From a virus: DNA of 46,943 nt. The stretch spans positions 1 through 46,943 of the IMG/VR virus record IMGVR_UViG_3300008448_000157; one strand, 5' to 3'. Made by a program: the position numbers and the translations under genes. The notes beneath the pieces are model-generated. The model was not told the DNA's origin. It searched no databases and saw only the letters and a list, made by a program, of their open reading frames with translations. This document shows, piece by piece, positions 8,240 through 15,962 of this stretch. Numbering within the stretch: position 1 is the first letter of the stretch; every line of letters begins with the position of its first letter.

Positions 8240-8827
8240 ATGGTTCAAAGCTACTACAAGAATGATTATCGTCCCTTTCGGGCTGGGCAAAATCTCCCTA
8301 AGATTTCAACAGTCCTTGATTCTGTAAGATCGTATCAGTTTGAAGTACAATTTTTTGGACTTCCACCTACGATCAGTGGAGTACAGCAAACTGATTTAAC
8401 TTTGGCTGCTAAACAAGTCGGAGCCGTATCTTACGGAGTAGATGATATTCAAGTGTCGCGTGTTAATGACAAGGTTTACTTCCCAGGAACTCCAACCTTT
8501 GATTCAATCAACGTCACATTTGATAATCTTTACTTAAGAAGAACTTGTTTAAGTTTATGGAGTTGGTTCAAAACTATTTATGATCCACTTTCAGGCAACG
8601 CTACTCAATTAGCTGCCCCAGGGGGTCCAGGCAATAGAACATTCAAGGCTACAAAGATGAGAGTTGTTGAGCTTGATAACACAAGAACACCTCATGCCGC
8701 CATTGAGTTCTATGGAGTGTATCCAAAGACTGTTAGATTCTCAGAAAAGAATTATAACTCAAACGATTTCGCCACCATTGAAGTAGAGTTCCGTTATGAT
8801 TTCCTCGACTACTTCAATTACGCTTAA
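8240..8827 (+). CDS. 19: Tail tube protein, T4 gp19-like
   Basis: A 195-aa inner tube subunit. LPKISTVLDSVRSYQFEVQF near residue 20 and the C-terminal ATIEVEFRYDFLDYFNY are typical of gp19. It is somewhat longer than T4 gp19, with extra residues at the N-terminus and in the middle (PLSGNATQLAAPGGPGN). It is the last gene of the tail unit and is followed by a strong terminator. The paired sheath and tube genes establish a contractile-tailed phage. Confidence 0.93.
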   Translation: MVQSYYKNDYRPFRAGQNLPKISTVLDSVRSYQFEVQFFGLPPTISGVQQTDLTLAAKQVGAVSYGVDDIQVSRVNDKVYFPGTPTFDSINVTFDNLYLRRTCLSLWSWFKTIYDPLSGNATQLAAPGGPGNRTFKATKMRVVELDNTRTPHAAIEFYGVYPKTVRFSEKNYNSNDFATIEVEFRYDFLDYFNYA

Positions 8828-8852
8828 TTTTAATAGTTAGTTTAATTTAAAT

Positions 8853-8881
8853 ATAGCCTACCATTAGGGTAGGCTATTTTT
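8853..8881 (+). terminator. Rho-independent terminator after tail tube gene
   Basis: A perfect 10-bp stem (8853-8862, core ATAGCCTACC, pairing with 8868-8877), a 5-nt loop and a T run at 8877-8881. A TATAAT box begins 2 nt later, so one unit ends and the next begins here with no spacer. Confidence 0.93.
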
Positions 8882-8882
8882 C

Positions 8883-8894
8883 TATAATAATGGC
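8883..8894 (+). promoter_or_regulatory. TATAAT box placed 6 nt before a start codon
   Basis: TATAAT at 8883-8888 is followed by 6 nt and then the ATG at 8895. No Shine-Dalgarno is present. With normal spacing from -10 box to start point, the RNA would begin at the ATG, so a leaderless message is predicted. A -35 box is not clear; its place is taken by the terminator hairpin. Confidence 0.6.
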
Positions 8895-11393
8895 ATGAAG
8901 TATTTTACTGAACTACTTGAGAGCTATTCACGACTTAAGAAAAGAACACTTAAGTTACTTGAAGCGGAGCAGAATAATGAAGGTCCGTCTCAAGAAGCTG
9001 TTGCTAAAGCAAAACAAGCAATAAACCAGTTCAATAGTACTGTAGCAGCAGATCCTAATAAACCTAATATAAAAAGTTATCCATCTAAAAATCAGTTTAG
9101 AAGTAGTCCAGGTACTTATAATGTAAGAATTTTTTCAGGAGAAGATGGTATAAAAAAATATCAATTCGCTACTAGTATAAATGCTATAGATATTTTGCCC
9201 GAAACAGAAATGGACCCTGGTTGGAATAAATTTGTAAGTTATTTTGAAACAGATTTAAGCAAACGATTCGGAGGAGAGGGGGTAGGAACCACCGCTCCAA
9301 TTGAAAAACCTTCTAAACAAAAAACAAATTTAATTTCCTGGTGGGATGTAACAGGATTTGCATCAAAATTAAAGCAAGCTGTCTTAGATAGAATTGCAAG
9401 CAAGTTAGATTCTAAAAGAAAAGAAAAGTTTTTAAATTATATTTCAAAAGCTTTCTCAGGCAATAGAGCAGAAGGGTCTATTGCAAGAATGATTGATGAA
9501 AATACAAGTATCGCACTAGACGATAATGGCAATATTAATTTTGAAGATTCCGAAGAAGGTGCAGATCAAGAATTAAAAAATCAAGTTCAAGATACAATGA
9601 AAAAGTGTCTTGATATTTTTTCTAAAGATAAAATAACAGGTAGCGAATGTTCATTTTTAAAACAAAGTTTAGTTAAAGTTAAGGGTGGTCAGTTTGTAGT
9701 TAAGGATGCTATAAGTGGAGGGAGAGGCTTAGTATTTAACGACAGGAGCAAACACATTAGAGACTTGTTTGATACTGGTGCATCTATTCACGACTGCAAA
9801 TTAAATGAGATAAGCATGAGCCAGTTAGTTGGAGGTGGAAATCTCCGTGGTAACTACATGGAAATTGATGCAGTGGTGGCACACTTAGCTTTTGCCTGCG
9901 CCGATCCAGAAAAAAGAGCTAAGTACTCTAACTGTGAGGGAGCTAAAGAAGAACTTATTCAAGAAATGATTAATAATAGAGAAGGACTGAACAAAGCTTT
10001 CCAAGCATTAAAAGCTAAGGCTGAGGCAATGGATGGCGAGTTTGCAATTCCAACTGATGATGAAACTGCGTTAGCCATGGTGGAGCTTAGAAGAATATTT
10101 GGTGATAATGCTGACGTAGAAGTTGTTAGGAAGATTGCTCAAATGACGGCTTACGAATACAGAATAAGAAGACCAGATTTCATTCTTAGAGTCGGCGGAA
10201 CAACTAGGGGTGGAAGAAGAGCAGACACCCTAGAACTATATGAAACACGAGAAGCTGCTGTGAATGCAATGAAGCGTCAAGGCTTCAGCCCAGAAGATGC
10301 CGAGTCACTTGTAAAAGAAATGGACATTTCGGATATTTGTGGACAGGATGAAAGAATAGGTAAGACTTGCCCCAAAGATACTAGCAGATCGTACTATGGC
10401 GTTAATATTAGTATGAAAAACTATTTGAATATTGACGAGGGTATATCATTAGGGACAGTTTCTGAGAACACATCTAAAGCTGTTCTTACTGGAAGAGACT
10501 GTCCTAAGGGCGAAGAGGAGACTTGCTCACCGGAAGAAAGAGAATTAATTAATAGATTTAGAGTAAAAGCAAAAGAACATTTTAAATTGTCTGATTTAGA
10601 TGTGAGAGGCGTAAAAAAATTAGAAGAAAGATTATCTGAAATTGATGACAAAATTGATAGCTTAAATGATGCTAATGTCAGAGTTAAAGGTGGAGATAGA
10701 ATATCTGTTAAGCAATTAAAAACTTATGCTAAAACTCTGTCAAGCCAGATAATGAAAGACTTAGGTTACGAAGGTGCAACCGAGGATGGACTTTATAGAA
10801 AATTACAAGAATTCTACGAAGCTTCTGAAGGTGACCCTGAACAGCTTAAAGGATTAATAAAGTGCTTCGTTAGAGATCAAGAACTAAAAAAAATGATAAA
10901 CACTTCACAAGGGAGAAAAACAGTTAATGCACATAGAGCTATGACTGCATTCCTTGCGGGAGGATCTACTGACGATTCAGTTTTATCAGCTAGAGCTTTG
11001 CAAACTGGCGAGGCTTTTGTATCTCAGCAAAATAGTATGTTTGAAATGTATAGAGATGTGCTGGAGAAGGGTGATGATAGTGAGTATGAAATTGTATCAT
11101 CTGAGAGCGGTAGATCTGTAACTATTCAACATAAAGATGAAAATAAAAGAAAACAGACTGGGCATTCTATGAAAGTTTCTACTGATGTTAAGAAAAGCGG
11201 TAGACTGGACATGAAGGCTCACGCTAGTAGAAACCTTGTAAGATCAAAATCTAGAAAAGTTATAAAGAAGAGAGGAGAAGAGGGAACTACCCCTATCGCT
11301 CAGAACTCAAGCAATGAAATTATAAAAATGGGTATAACTATCTCAGAGATGCTTTTAAAGTATTCAAAAACTCTTAAGCAACTTGAAGACTAA
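8895..11393 (+). CDS. 832-aa protein of unknown function, likely virion or packaging related
   Basis: No family recognised. A charged helical N-terminus (to about residue 60) is followed by mixed alpha/beta regions. Residues near 430-460 read RRPDFILRVGGTTRGGRRAD then TLELYE, a Gly/Arg-rich strand-turn-strand. Cys pairs occur at CADPEKRAKYSNC, CGQDERIGKTC and CPKGEEETC, which could bind metal or form disulfides. The C-terminal 90 residues are very basic, and the protein ends in a helix (MLLKYSKTLKQLED). It has its own promoter after the tail terminator and a convergent nuclease gene overlapping its stop. Position after gp19 suggests a late role, but no function can be assigned. Confidence 0.85.
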   Translation: MKYFTELLESYSRLKKRTLKLLEAEQNNEGPSQEAVAKAKQAINQFNSTVAADPNKPNIKSYPSKNQFRSSPGTYNVRIFSGEDGIKKYQFATSINAIDILPETEMDPGWNKFVSYFETDLSKRFGGEGVGTTAPIEKPSKQKTNLISWWDVTGFASKLKQAVLDRIASKLDSKRKEKFLNYISKAFSGNRAEGSIARMIDENTSIALDDNGNINFEDSEEGADQELKNQVQDTMKKCLDIFSKDKITGSECSFLKQSLVKVKGGQFVVKDAISGGRGLVFNDRSKHIRDLFDTGASIHDCKLNEISMSQLVGGGNLRGNYMEIDAVVAHLAFACADPEKRAKYSNCEGAKEELIQEMINNREGLNKAFQALKAKAEAMDGEFAIPTDDETALAMVELRRIFGDNADVEVVRKIAQMTAYEYRIRRPDFILRVGGTTRGGRRADTLELYETREAAVNAMKRQGFSPEDAESLVKEMDISDICGQDERIGKTCPKDTSRSYYGVNISMKNYLNIDEGISLGTVSENTSKAVLTGRDCPKGEEETCSPEERELINRFRVKAKEHFKLSDLDVRGVKKLEERLSEIDDKIDSLNDANVRVKGGDRISVKQLKTYAKTLSSQIMKDLGYEGATEDGLYRKLQEFYEASEGDPEQLKGLIKCFVRDQELKKMINTSQGRKTVNAHRAMTAFLAGGSTDDSVLSARALQTGEAFVSQQNSMFEMYRDVLEKGDDSEYEIVSSESGRSVTIQHKDENKRKQTGHSMKVSTDVKKSGRLDMKAHASRNLVRSKSRKVIKKRGEEGTTPIAQNSSNEIIKMGITISEMLLKYSKTLKQLED

Positions 11394-11938
11394 ATCCAAA
11401 GATGCTTGGCGTTATACTTACGAGTCTCGTCAAGTAGATCTTCCAGCCTGCATATAATATAGTCTCCGTGCTTAAGATGCAAATAAATGTGATCTCTGTT
11501 TTCAGCGTATGTAGCTAAAGCTAGGGATTTCTTTTCATTGATCAGGCAAAGTATTTCTTTTCTGTCTTGCTGCATGATCAGCAGAAAGTTTTTATTTATT
11601 TTCGCTGAATCTTTTTCAGCTTGATCTATAAATGAGATCAAATCTGATCTTGGATTAAATATAGATCCAAGGTTTTCTTTGTTATATCCTTTCTTACACT
11701 CAATAGTGTACTTAAATGTTCTAGGTGTTATTAGATCTCCACTAAACTTTAAATGTTCTGGTAGGTTGTGAGTTGTTGAGAAAGCACCCGAGCCTGGAGA
11801 TCTAATAAACTCTGTGGTCTCAAAGAATTCGTTTAGAATCTTGCAAACCTTGCGTTCAAAAGTATTACCTTTTGTTCTGCTATTCTTACGCTTCTTCTTT
11901 GAACTCACCAGATTTTTTAAATCAAAATTGTCTTCCAT
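11390..11938 (-). CDS. PD-(D/E)xK family endonuclease
   Basis: A 182-aa protein with the restriction-endonuclease-like core: KGNTFERKVCKILNEFF (E28) on the first helix, SGDLI (D68) and TIECKKG (E80, K82), giving the E...D...ExK catalytic set. The segment RSPGSGAFSTTHNLP before the Asp resembles small Holliday-junction resolvase and nickase-type enzymes. It probably cuts branched or damaged DNA during phage recombination, but the substrate is inferred. It is on the minus strand, overlaps the end of the 832-aa gene by 4 nt tail to tail, and is divergent from the next gene across a 30-nt gap. Confidence 0.7.
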   Translation of the reverse strand: MEDNFDLKNLVSSKKKRKNSRTKGNTFERKVCKILNEFFETTEFIRSPGSGAFSTTHNLPEHLKFSGDLITPRTFKYTIECKKGYNKENLGSIFNPRSDLISFIDQAEKDSAKINKNFLLIMQQDRKEILCLINEKKSLALATYAENRDHIYLHLKHGDYIICRLEDLLDETRKYNAKHLWI

Positions 11939-11954
11939 TTTTAATACCTCAAAC

Positions 11955-11968
11955 TATTATAGCCAAGG
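11955..11968 (+). promoter_or_regulatory. TATTAT box in the nuclease / 101-aa gene divergent gap
   Basis: TATTAT at 11955-11960 lies 8 nt before the ATG at 11969. An AAGG run touches the ATG directly and is too close to act as a ribosome site. The arrangement again suggests a message starting at or very near the start codon. Confidence 0.45.
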
Positions 11969-12274
11969 ATGACTAAAATCAAACTTCAAAGTTCCGATTG
12001 GACAATTAAAACAACAGAAAGGAGTAGAGGACGTATGAAATTAACTATTAAGCTAAGTAAAGATGAAGCGCAAGGTTTTAAGAACTGGACTTCAGTTGTA
12101 AAGCCTGACCAAGTTGCGGAGGAAGACTTTCTAAAGCAAATCTTTTTTAACGGCATTGAACACCTCAATGACAAGCTTCAGAAGATCTCTGAAGAGGTTA
12201 TGAAGGATGCCGCGTTGAAGGAGAAGCTTGCAGCGTCAGGAATCAACATTCAACCTGTTATTGAAACCCCATGA
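11969..12274 (+). CDS. Conserved-looking 101-aa protein, unknown
   Basis: A short Lys/Glu-rich protein. After a basic start (to residue 22) there is a strand (MKLTIKLSKDEAQGFKNW) and then helices (EEDFLKQIFFNGIEHLNDKL). A second possible start is the ATG at 12036, which would remove the first strand. No function can be assigned. It overlaps the next gene by ATGA, so the two are probably translated together. Confidence 0.65.
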   Translation: MTKIKLQSSDWTIKTTERSRGRMKLTIKLSKDEAQGFKNWTSVVKPDQVAEEDFLKQIFFNGIEHLNDKLQKISEEVMKDAALKEKLAASGINIQPVIETP

Positions 12275-12624
12275 TTCAGATTCCTCGCAGTATAAATACT
12301 TGGGATAAGCTTCAATACTTCATCCGTTGCATTGACGAGATGATACTTAGCAACGTCCCATTTAATATTCCTGTTGTGGCCTATAGCCCTTGGGATAAGG
12401 CTTCAAAGAAGGTTAAGAACTACGGTGCTAGGGTTAACCTATTTGAAGTGCCAGAGGCGTATCACATCTTGGCCGAGTATTACAAAGTAGACACACCGCT
12501 AAACTATGTACCTACTCTTATTCGTTTTACCAACGAAAAAGTAGATAAGGGTATGCTAAAGTTTTCAGTGACTGTGAACGACAACGCTACCGCTATTCAG
12601 CACGAACTTGCGTCTGGCGGGTGA
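12271..12624 (+). CDS. 117-aa protein, unknown
   Basis: A mixed helix and strand protein (YFIRCIDEMILSNVPF, VVAYSPWDKASKKVK, YVPTLIRFTNEKV). No recognised domain. It starts inside the previous stop (ATGA). Its last 28 nt overlap tail to tail with the gp55-like gene on the other strand. A TATAAATA string at 12291-12298 lies inside its coding region and is probably chance. Confidence 0.6.
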   Translation: MIQIPRSINTWDKLQYFIRCIDEMILSNVPFNIPVVAYSPWDKASKKVKNYGARVNLFEVPEAYHILAEYYKVDTPLNYVPTLIRFTNEKVDKGMLKFSVTVNDNATAIQHELASGG

Positions 12625-12959
12625 GCTTGGATTCCGTACTTAAATTCAAAGTACGATTCCAATTTTAATCTATGACGCTTGATTTTTGTTGCAATCAGCT
12701 TAAGATTGTTTACGATGATCGTCGTAAAGTAATTAAAAGCTGACCCGTGCTGCGGATTAAAGTTGCGTAAAGTCTTAAGTATAAGGAGGAAGCAATCTTG
12801 TTTTGCATCCTCCTTATCTACTTTAAAGTGGAATGCATCTATGATGTTCCCGATGAGAATGTCAAAGCACCCCATTAGCTCGTCTTGAAATTCGTAATTT
12901 CCCGAGCAGTGCAGCTTAATCAATTGTTCAAAGCGTTTGTTATTTAGATATTCCGACAC
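12597..12959 (-). CDS. 55: Late-transcription sigma factor, T4 gp55-like
   Basis: A roughly 120-aa small sigma factor that would direct host RNA polymerase to TAAATA-type late promoters. The N-terminus SEYLNNKRFEQLIKLH matches the start of gp55 proteins. The core EDAKQDCFLLILKTLRNFNP with SAFNYFTTIIVNNLK is sigma-70 region 2 and parallels the T4 FDPEKSxNPFAYFTQII segment. I chose the GTG at 12959 because the frame upstream of it (to 13064) has no gp55-like sequence and overlaps the polymerase gene. It is shorter than T4 gp55. It is divergent from the UDG-exonuclease gene with only 13 nt between the starts. Confidence 0.75.
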   Translation of the reverse strand: MSEYLNNKRFEQLIKLHCSGNYEFQDELMGCFDILIGNIIDAFHFKVDKEDAKQDCFLLILKTLRNFNPQHGSAFNYFTTIIVNNLKLIATKIKRHRLKLESYFEFKYGIQAHPPDASSC

Positions 12960-12972
12960 AAAATATAATAGT

Positions 12973-13998
12973 ATGAGAATACTACCAGATCCATTTAAAA
13001 GTGAAAATAGTGGTTGCAAAGGCTGCACTATTCTTGAAAAGCCTAAGATGTGCCACTCGATCATGGATCACGAGGAGGAGGCTTTTAATAAGGATTGCCA
13101 TATCCTCTTTGTGTCGGAGTCCTTTAAGGTAGAGTTTGGCGAGATCACCCCCTTCGTAACGAAGGAGCAAGATCTTATCGAGTCTATCTTAATGTCGCTG
13201 GGCTACGCAGATCTTATCCCTCATGTCGAATACACCGCTGCGGTTAAGTGTCTCAGCGTTAAAGATAAGGACATGAACAAGGATGATAAAGATATCTGTC
13301 GAGCACACATTGCGAAGACTATCAAGGCGTGTAAGCCTAAGTTAATCTTCGTATGTGGCAACCTCCCGCTCGTGATGCTAACCAAGAAGAGCGGCATCAT
13401 GGACAAGCGTGGGAAGACGTTTGAGTACGATGGTATTCCTGTAGTGCCGTTGTACCATCCTTTCCAGGTCATCGTGGAACCACAGAACGAGTATCTGTTC
13501 AAGTTGGATATTCAGAATGGTATCGACGCTCACTACAAGCAGAAGGGAGCAGACTCTCAGTTCTGTTGGGAGCTTCTGGATACGCTGGAGAAGCTTAAGA
13601 AGTTAGACAGCTTTGTGAAGTGTGACGTAGCTGTTGATATTGAGACCACGGGACTAGACTTTCTCAAGGATGAGATCCAGACCATTGCTCTTAGTTTCGA
13701 CTGTGAGGGCAAGCACAAGACCTTCACGATCCCACTCTTCCACAAGGAGTTCGACCATCCTGAAGGTTGGGCGTTTAAAGTCTGCACAGTCCTAAACAAG
13801 ATTTTCTCATACGAGTATAGCAAGAAGATCTTTCACAAGGCTCAGTTCGATACCAAATTCTTGGCAAGACAAGGGCTACAAAACATCAGAAACATCTATG
13901 ATACCAAGCTGATGCAGCACATGGTAGATGAGAATCTACCCAAGAGCCTTAAGGATCTTGTTTCTTATTACTTCCCAACCGAGCAGAGCATCATTTAA
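12973..13998 (+). CDS. Uracil-DNA-glycosylase-like domain fused to 3'-5' exonuclease, first part of split family A DNA polymerase
   Basis: 341 aa. Residues 1-200 are a family-4/5-type UDG fold with the four iron-sulfur-type Cys (C15, C18, C93, C109), a YTAAVKC strand and YHPF (161-164), but the usual GEAPG motif reads SESFK, so activity is doubtful. Residues 215-341 are a DnaQ-like proofreading domain: motif I DIETTGL (D222, E224) and motif II HKAQFDTKFL. Motif III is missing because the frame stops at TAA 13996-13998, which overlaps the next ATG. UDG-exonuclease-polymerase fusions are known in SPO1-type phages. ATG 12973 is preferred to an upstream TTG at 12937. No ribosome site is visible. 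Confidence 0.85.
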   Translation: MRILPDPFKSENSGCKGCTILEKPKMCHSIMDHEEEAFNKDCHILFVSESFKVEFGEITPFVTKEQDLIESILMSLGYADLIPHVEYTAAVKCLSVKDKDMNKDDKDICRAHIAKTIKACKPKLIFVCGNLPLVMLTKKSGIMDKRGKTFEYDGIPVVPLYHPFQVIVEPQNEYLFKLDIQNGIDAHYKQKGADSQFCWELLDTLEKLKKLDSFVKCDVAVDIETTGLDFLKDEIQTIALSFDCEGKHKTFTIPLFHKEFDHPEGWAFKVCTVLNKIFSYEYSKKIFHKAQFDTKFLARQGLQNIRNIYDTKLMQHMVDENLPKSLKDLVSYYFPTEQSII

Positions 13999-14513
13999 TG
14001 TTAGGCCAAGACGGCAAGAAGACCGACTGGAAGAATATGCCACTAGCCCAGATGGCTCGTGGCAATGCTCTCGATGCTTATTTTACCCTTAAGGTATTCC
14101 ATAAGCTAGAGAAGCGCATTCAGGATCTTAAGATGCAGAACCTTTACGAGAAATTAATGGTTCCTGCGGTGGAATTCTTTAAGGATATGGAGCTTGATGG
14201 TCTGTATATATCGTCGGCAAAGGTAGAGGAGCTAGGCTCCCAGCTTAAGGATGATATTAATGATAAAGAAGACCAACTGTTCTCCTTCTCTCAGGTCAAC
14301 AAGACCTACGAGCTTACATCAACTGATGACCTCGTTAAAGTGCTTTACTCAGCGGATAAAAAGCACAATATTGTCGATGGGGGTTTCGGGTTATACCCAC
14401 CCATTTCATCTGAAAAGACGGGCGCACCCAGCACGAGTGCGGAAGCCCTTGATATATTACTAGAGCAACTAGAAGACGAGATTGATAAGCGAGGACTAAA
14501 TGAACAGGTTTGA
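13998..14513 (+). CDS. Middle part of split family A DNA polymerase (exonuclease motif III and linker)
   Basis: 171 aa. The start ATG overlaps the previous stop (TAATG), in the -1 frame relative to it. ARGNALDAYFTLKVF near residue 30 is the third proofreading motif, which belongs with motifs I and II in the preceding gene. The rest (ELDGLYISSAKVEELGSQLK, then YELTSTDDLVKVL and a PSTSAEAL turn) matches the segment joining the exonuclease domain to the polymerase thumb, where the usual phrase is a PSTS-type turn. It ends at TGA 14511-14513 inside the next gene. It is either a true separate subunit or a frameshifted part of one polymerase. Confidence 0.8.
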   Translation: MLGQDGKKTDWKNMPLAQMARGNALDAYFTLKVFHKLEKRIQDLKMQNLYEKLMVPAVEFFKDMELDGLYISSAKVEELGSQLKDDINDKEDQLFSFSQVNKTYELTSTDDLVKVLYSADKKHNIVDGGFGLYPPISSEKTGAPSTSAEALDILLEQLEDEIDKRGLNEQV

Positions 14514-15588
14514 AAAGCTAGAGCACGATAAGCAGATCTCACGCTCCGTTGTTACTAGCCTGGAAAGCCAGAAACTGATAGGGGCTAGGAACTTTATTAA
14601 GTCGTTGCTAGAGTTCCGACGCTCTCGTAAGCTTTTCGACACCTATATCTCAGGTGTGCGTGAGGCTATGAAGTACAATGGATCAAATAAGATTTACGTT
14701 GAGTATCGTCTTGACGGTACGGTGACCGGACGCCTATCTAATGCGGGCTACGAGGCGGGTGGGAACCGTATGGGGATCTCATTTCATACTCTGCCCCGTG
14801 AATCCAAGTTTAATATCCGTGATTATGTTGTGGCTCCCAAGGGCTACAAGTTCATCACTGCGGATATGAAGAGCATGGAACTAAGAGTCCTTGCTCACCT
14901 AGCCAAAGAGAAGAACATGGCTAAGGCTTTTCATGACCGAGTAGATCTCCATACCTATTCCGCTGCCATGACGTTTGGTAAGAAGATGGAAAAGGTAACC
15001 AAGGAGGAGCGTCAGATTGCCAAGGCTGTTAGCTTCTTGACGGTGTACGGAGGAACCGAGAAGACACTTGCCATGAAGCAAGGCATCAGCTTCAAGAAGG
15101 CCAAGGGCATCATCGACGGATGGATGGCTGCGTTCCCTGGTGTCCCAAGATACATGGAACTTGTTGATCGGTTTATCACAACCAACAAGTATGCCTACAC
15201 GATCTTCGGTCGTAGACGCAATCTACCTAACGCAGGCTCAGAGGCGAAATATATCCGGCAGGAGGCATTCCGCCAAGGACTAAACTTTACAGTGCAATCC
15301 TCAGCTAGCGATACTCTTGTCTGCTGTATGCTTGGTCTTCATAATGAACTTAAGAAGCGTAAGCTAGGATCCAAGATTGTAGCTACCGTACACGACAGCA
15401 TTGAATTGATAGCTCCAGAGAGCGAGGTGGATGAGACCGTCTCATTGCTCAACTACCATATGACCAGCTATCCATATATCAAGGAGAACTTTGGTATCAC
15501 GTTCTCAGTTCCCCTTGAGATTGAGGTTGTGGTAGGAGACTCGTTCGGCTCAGGTGAGGAATACCACCTCAGCAGTCCCACTTCCTGA
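14500..15588 (+). CDS. Family A DNA polymerase, palm/fingers domain (last part of split polymerase)
   Basis: 362 aa with all polymerase motifs: the thumb-end motif DGTVTGRLSN, motif A as ADMKSMELR (D122, E127), the O-helix RQIAKAVSFLTVYG (R171, K175, F179, Y183) and motif C as HDS (298-300). Motif A normally reads DYSQIELR, so the Tyr is replaced by Met and the Gln-Ile by Ser-Met. It overlaps the preceding frame by 14 nt, shifted in phase. T4 relatives normally use a family B polymerase, so this is a replisome substitution. Its 3' end overlaps a minus-strand gene by 20 nt. Confidence 0.93.
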   Translation: MNRFEKLEHDKQISRSVVTSLESQKLIGARNFIKSLLEFRRSRKLFDTYISGVREAMKYNGSNKIYVEYRLDGTVTGRLSNAGYEAGGNRMGISFHTLPRESKFNIRDYVVAPKGYKFITADMKSMELRVLAHLAKEKNMAKAFHDRVDLHTYSAAMTFGKKMEKVTKEERQIAKAVSFLTVYGGTEKTLAMKQGISFKKAKGIIDGWMAAFPGVPRYMELVDRFITTNKYAYTIFGRRRNLPNAGSEAKYIRQEAFRQGLNFTVQSSASDTLVCCMLGLHNELKKRKLGSKIVATVHDSIELIAPESEVDETVSLLNYHMTSYPYIKENFGITFSVPLEIEVVVGDSFGSGEEYHLSSPTS

Positions 15589-15958
15589 GCGACTTATTAA
15601 TTCTTGAGTCTGGGTTACTAGCTGTCTTGCTAGATGTGAGCTTGCTCTTCATACCCTTCATTCTAGCGCAGAAAGACTTTCTACGTCCAGCAGACTTCTT
15701 AGACTTCTTCGCCTGTTCGGCTGAGACAGGTGGCTTTAGATTATGTCCTTGAGCTTTGGCTGATGCTCTGCCCTTGGCATTTAATCCACCCTCTTTGTTC
15801 TGACCCTCGCTTCTTTGCCAAGCGGGTGTCTTAGCCTCTTTCATACAAGAGCCTTTAGCGTAGGGCTTAACACCAGGGGTTGGTTTGTAGCCTTTCCAGC
15901 AACGCTTCTTCTCAACAATTAATTCCGCAATACGGATATAGTGTTCATTTAAGTTCAT
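15569..15958 (-). CDS. DUF6321-like basic protein
   Basis: A 129-aa basic protein with a well-kept C-terminal segment: CWKGYKPTPG, AWQRSEGQNKEGGLNAKGRA, HNLKPPV, RRKSFCARMKGMK and DSRINKSLRKWDC. This pattern matches the DUF6321 proteins common in marine T4-like phages; no function is known. The Cys and conserved Arg/Lys suggest nucleic acid binding. ATG 15958 is chosen over frame-open codons upstream because the upstream gene ends at 15963. It is convergent with the polymerase. Confidence 0.75.
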   Translation of the reverse strand: MNLNEHYIRIAELIVEKKRCWKGYKPTPGVKPYAKGSCMKEAKTPAWQRSEGQNKEGGLNAKGRASAKAQGHNLKPPVSAEQAKKSKKSAGRRKSFCARMKGMKSKLTSSKTASNPDSRINKSLRKWDC

Positions 15959-15962
15959 ACTA

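Noticed and set aside
12291-12298. Exact TATAAATA match (T4 late promoter consensus)
   Set aside because: It lies inside the coding sequence of the 117-aa gene with no virion gene directly downstream; such an AT string occurs by chance.
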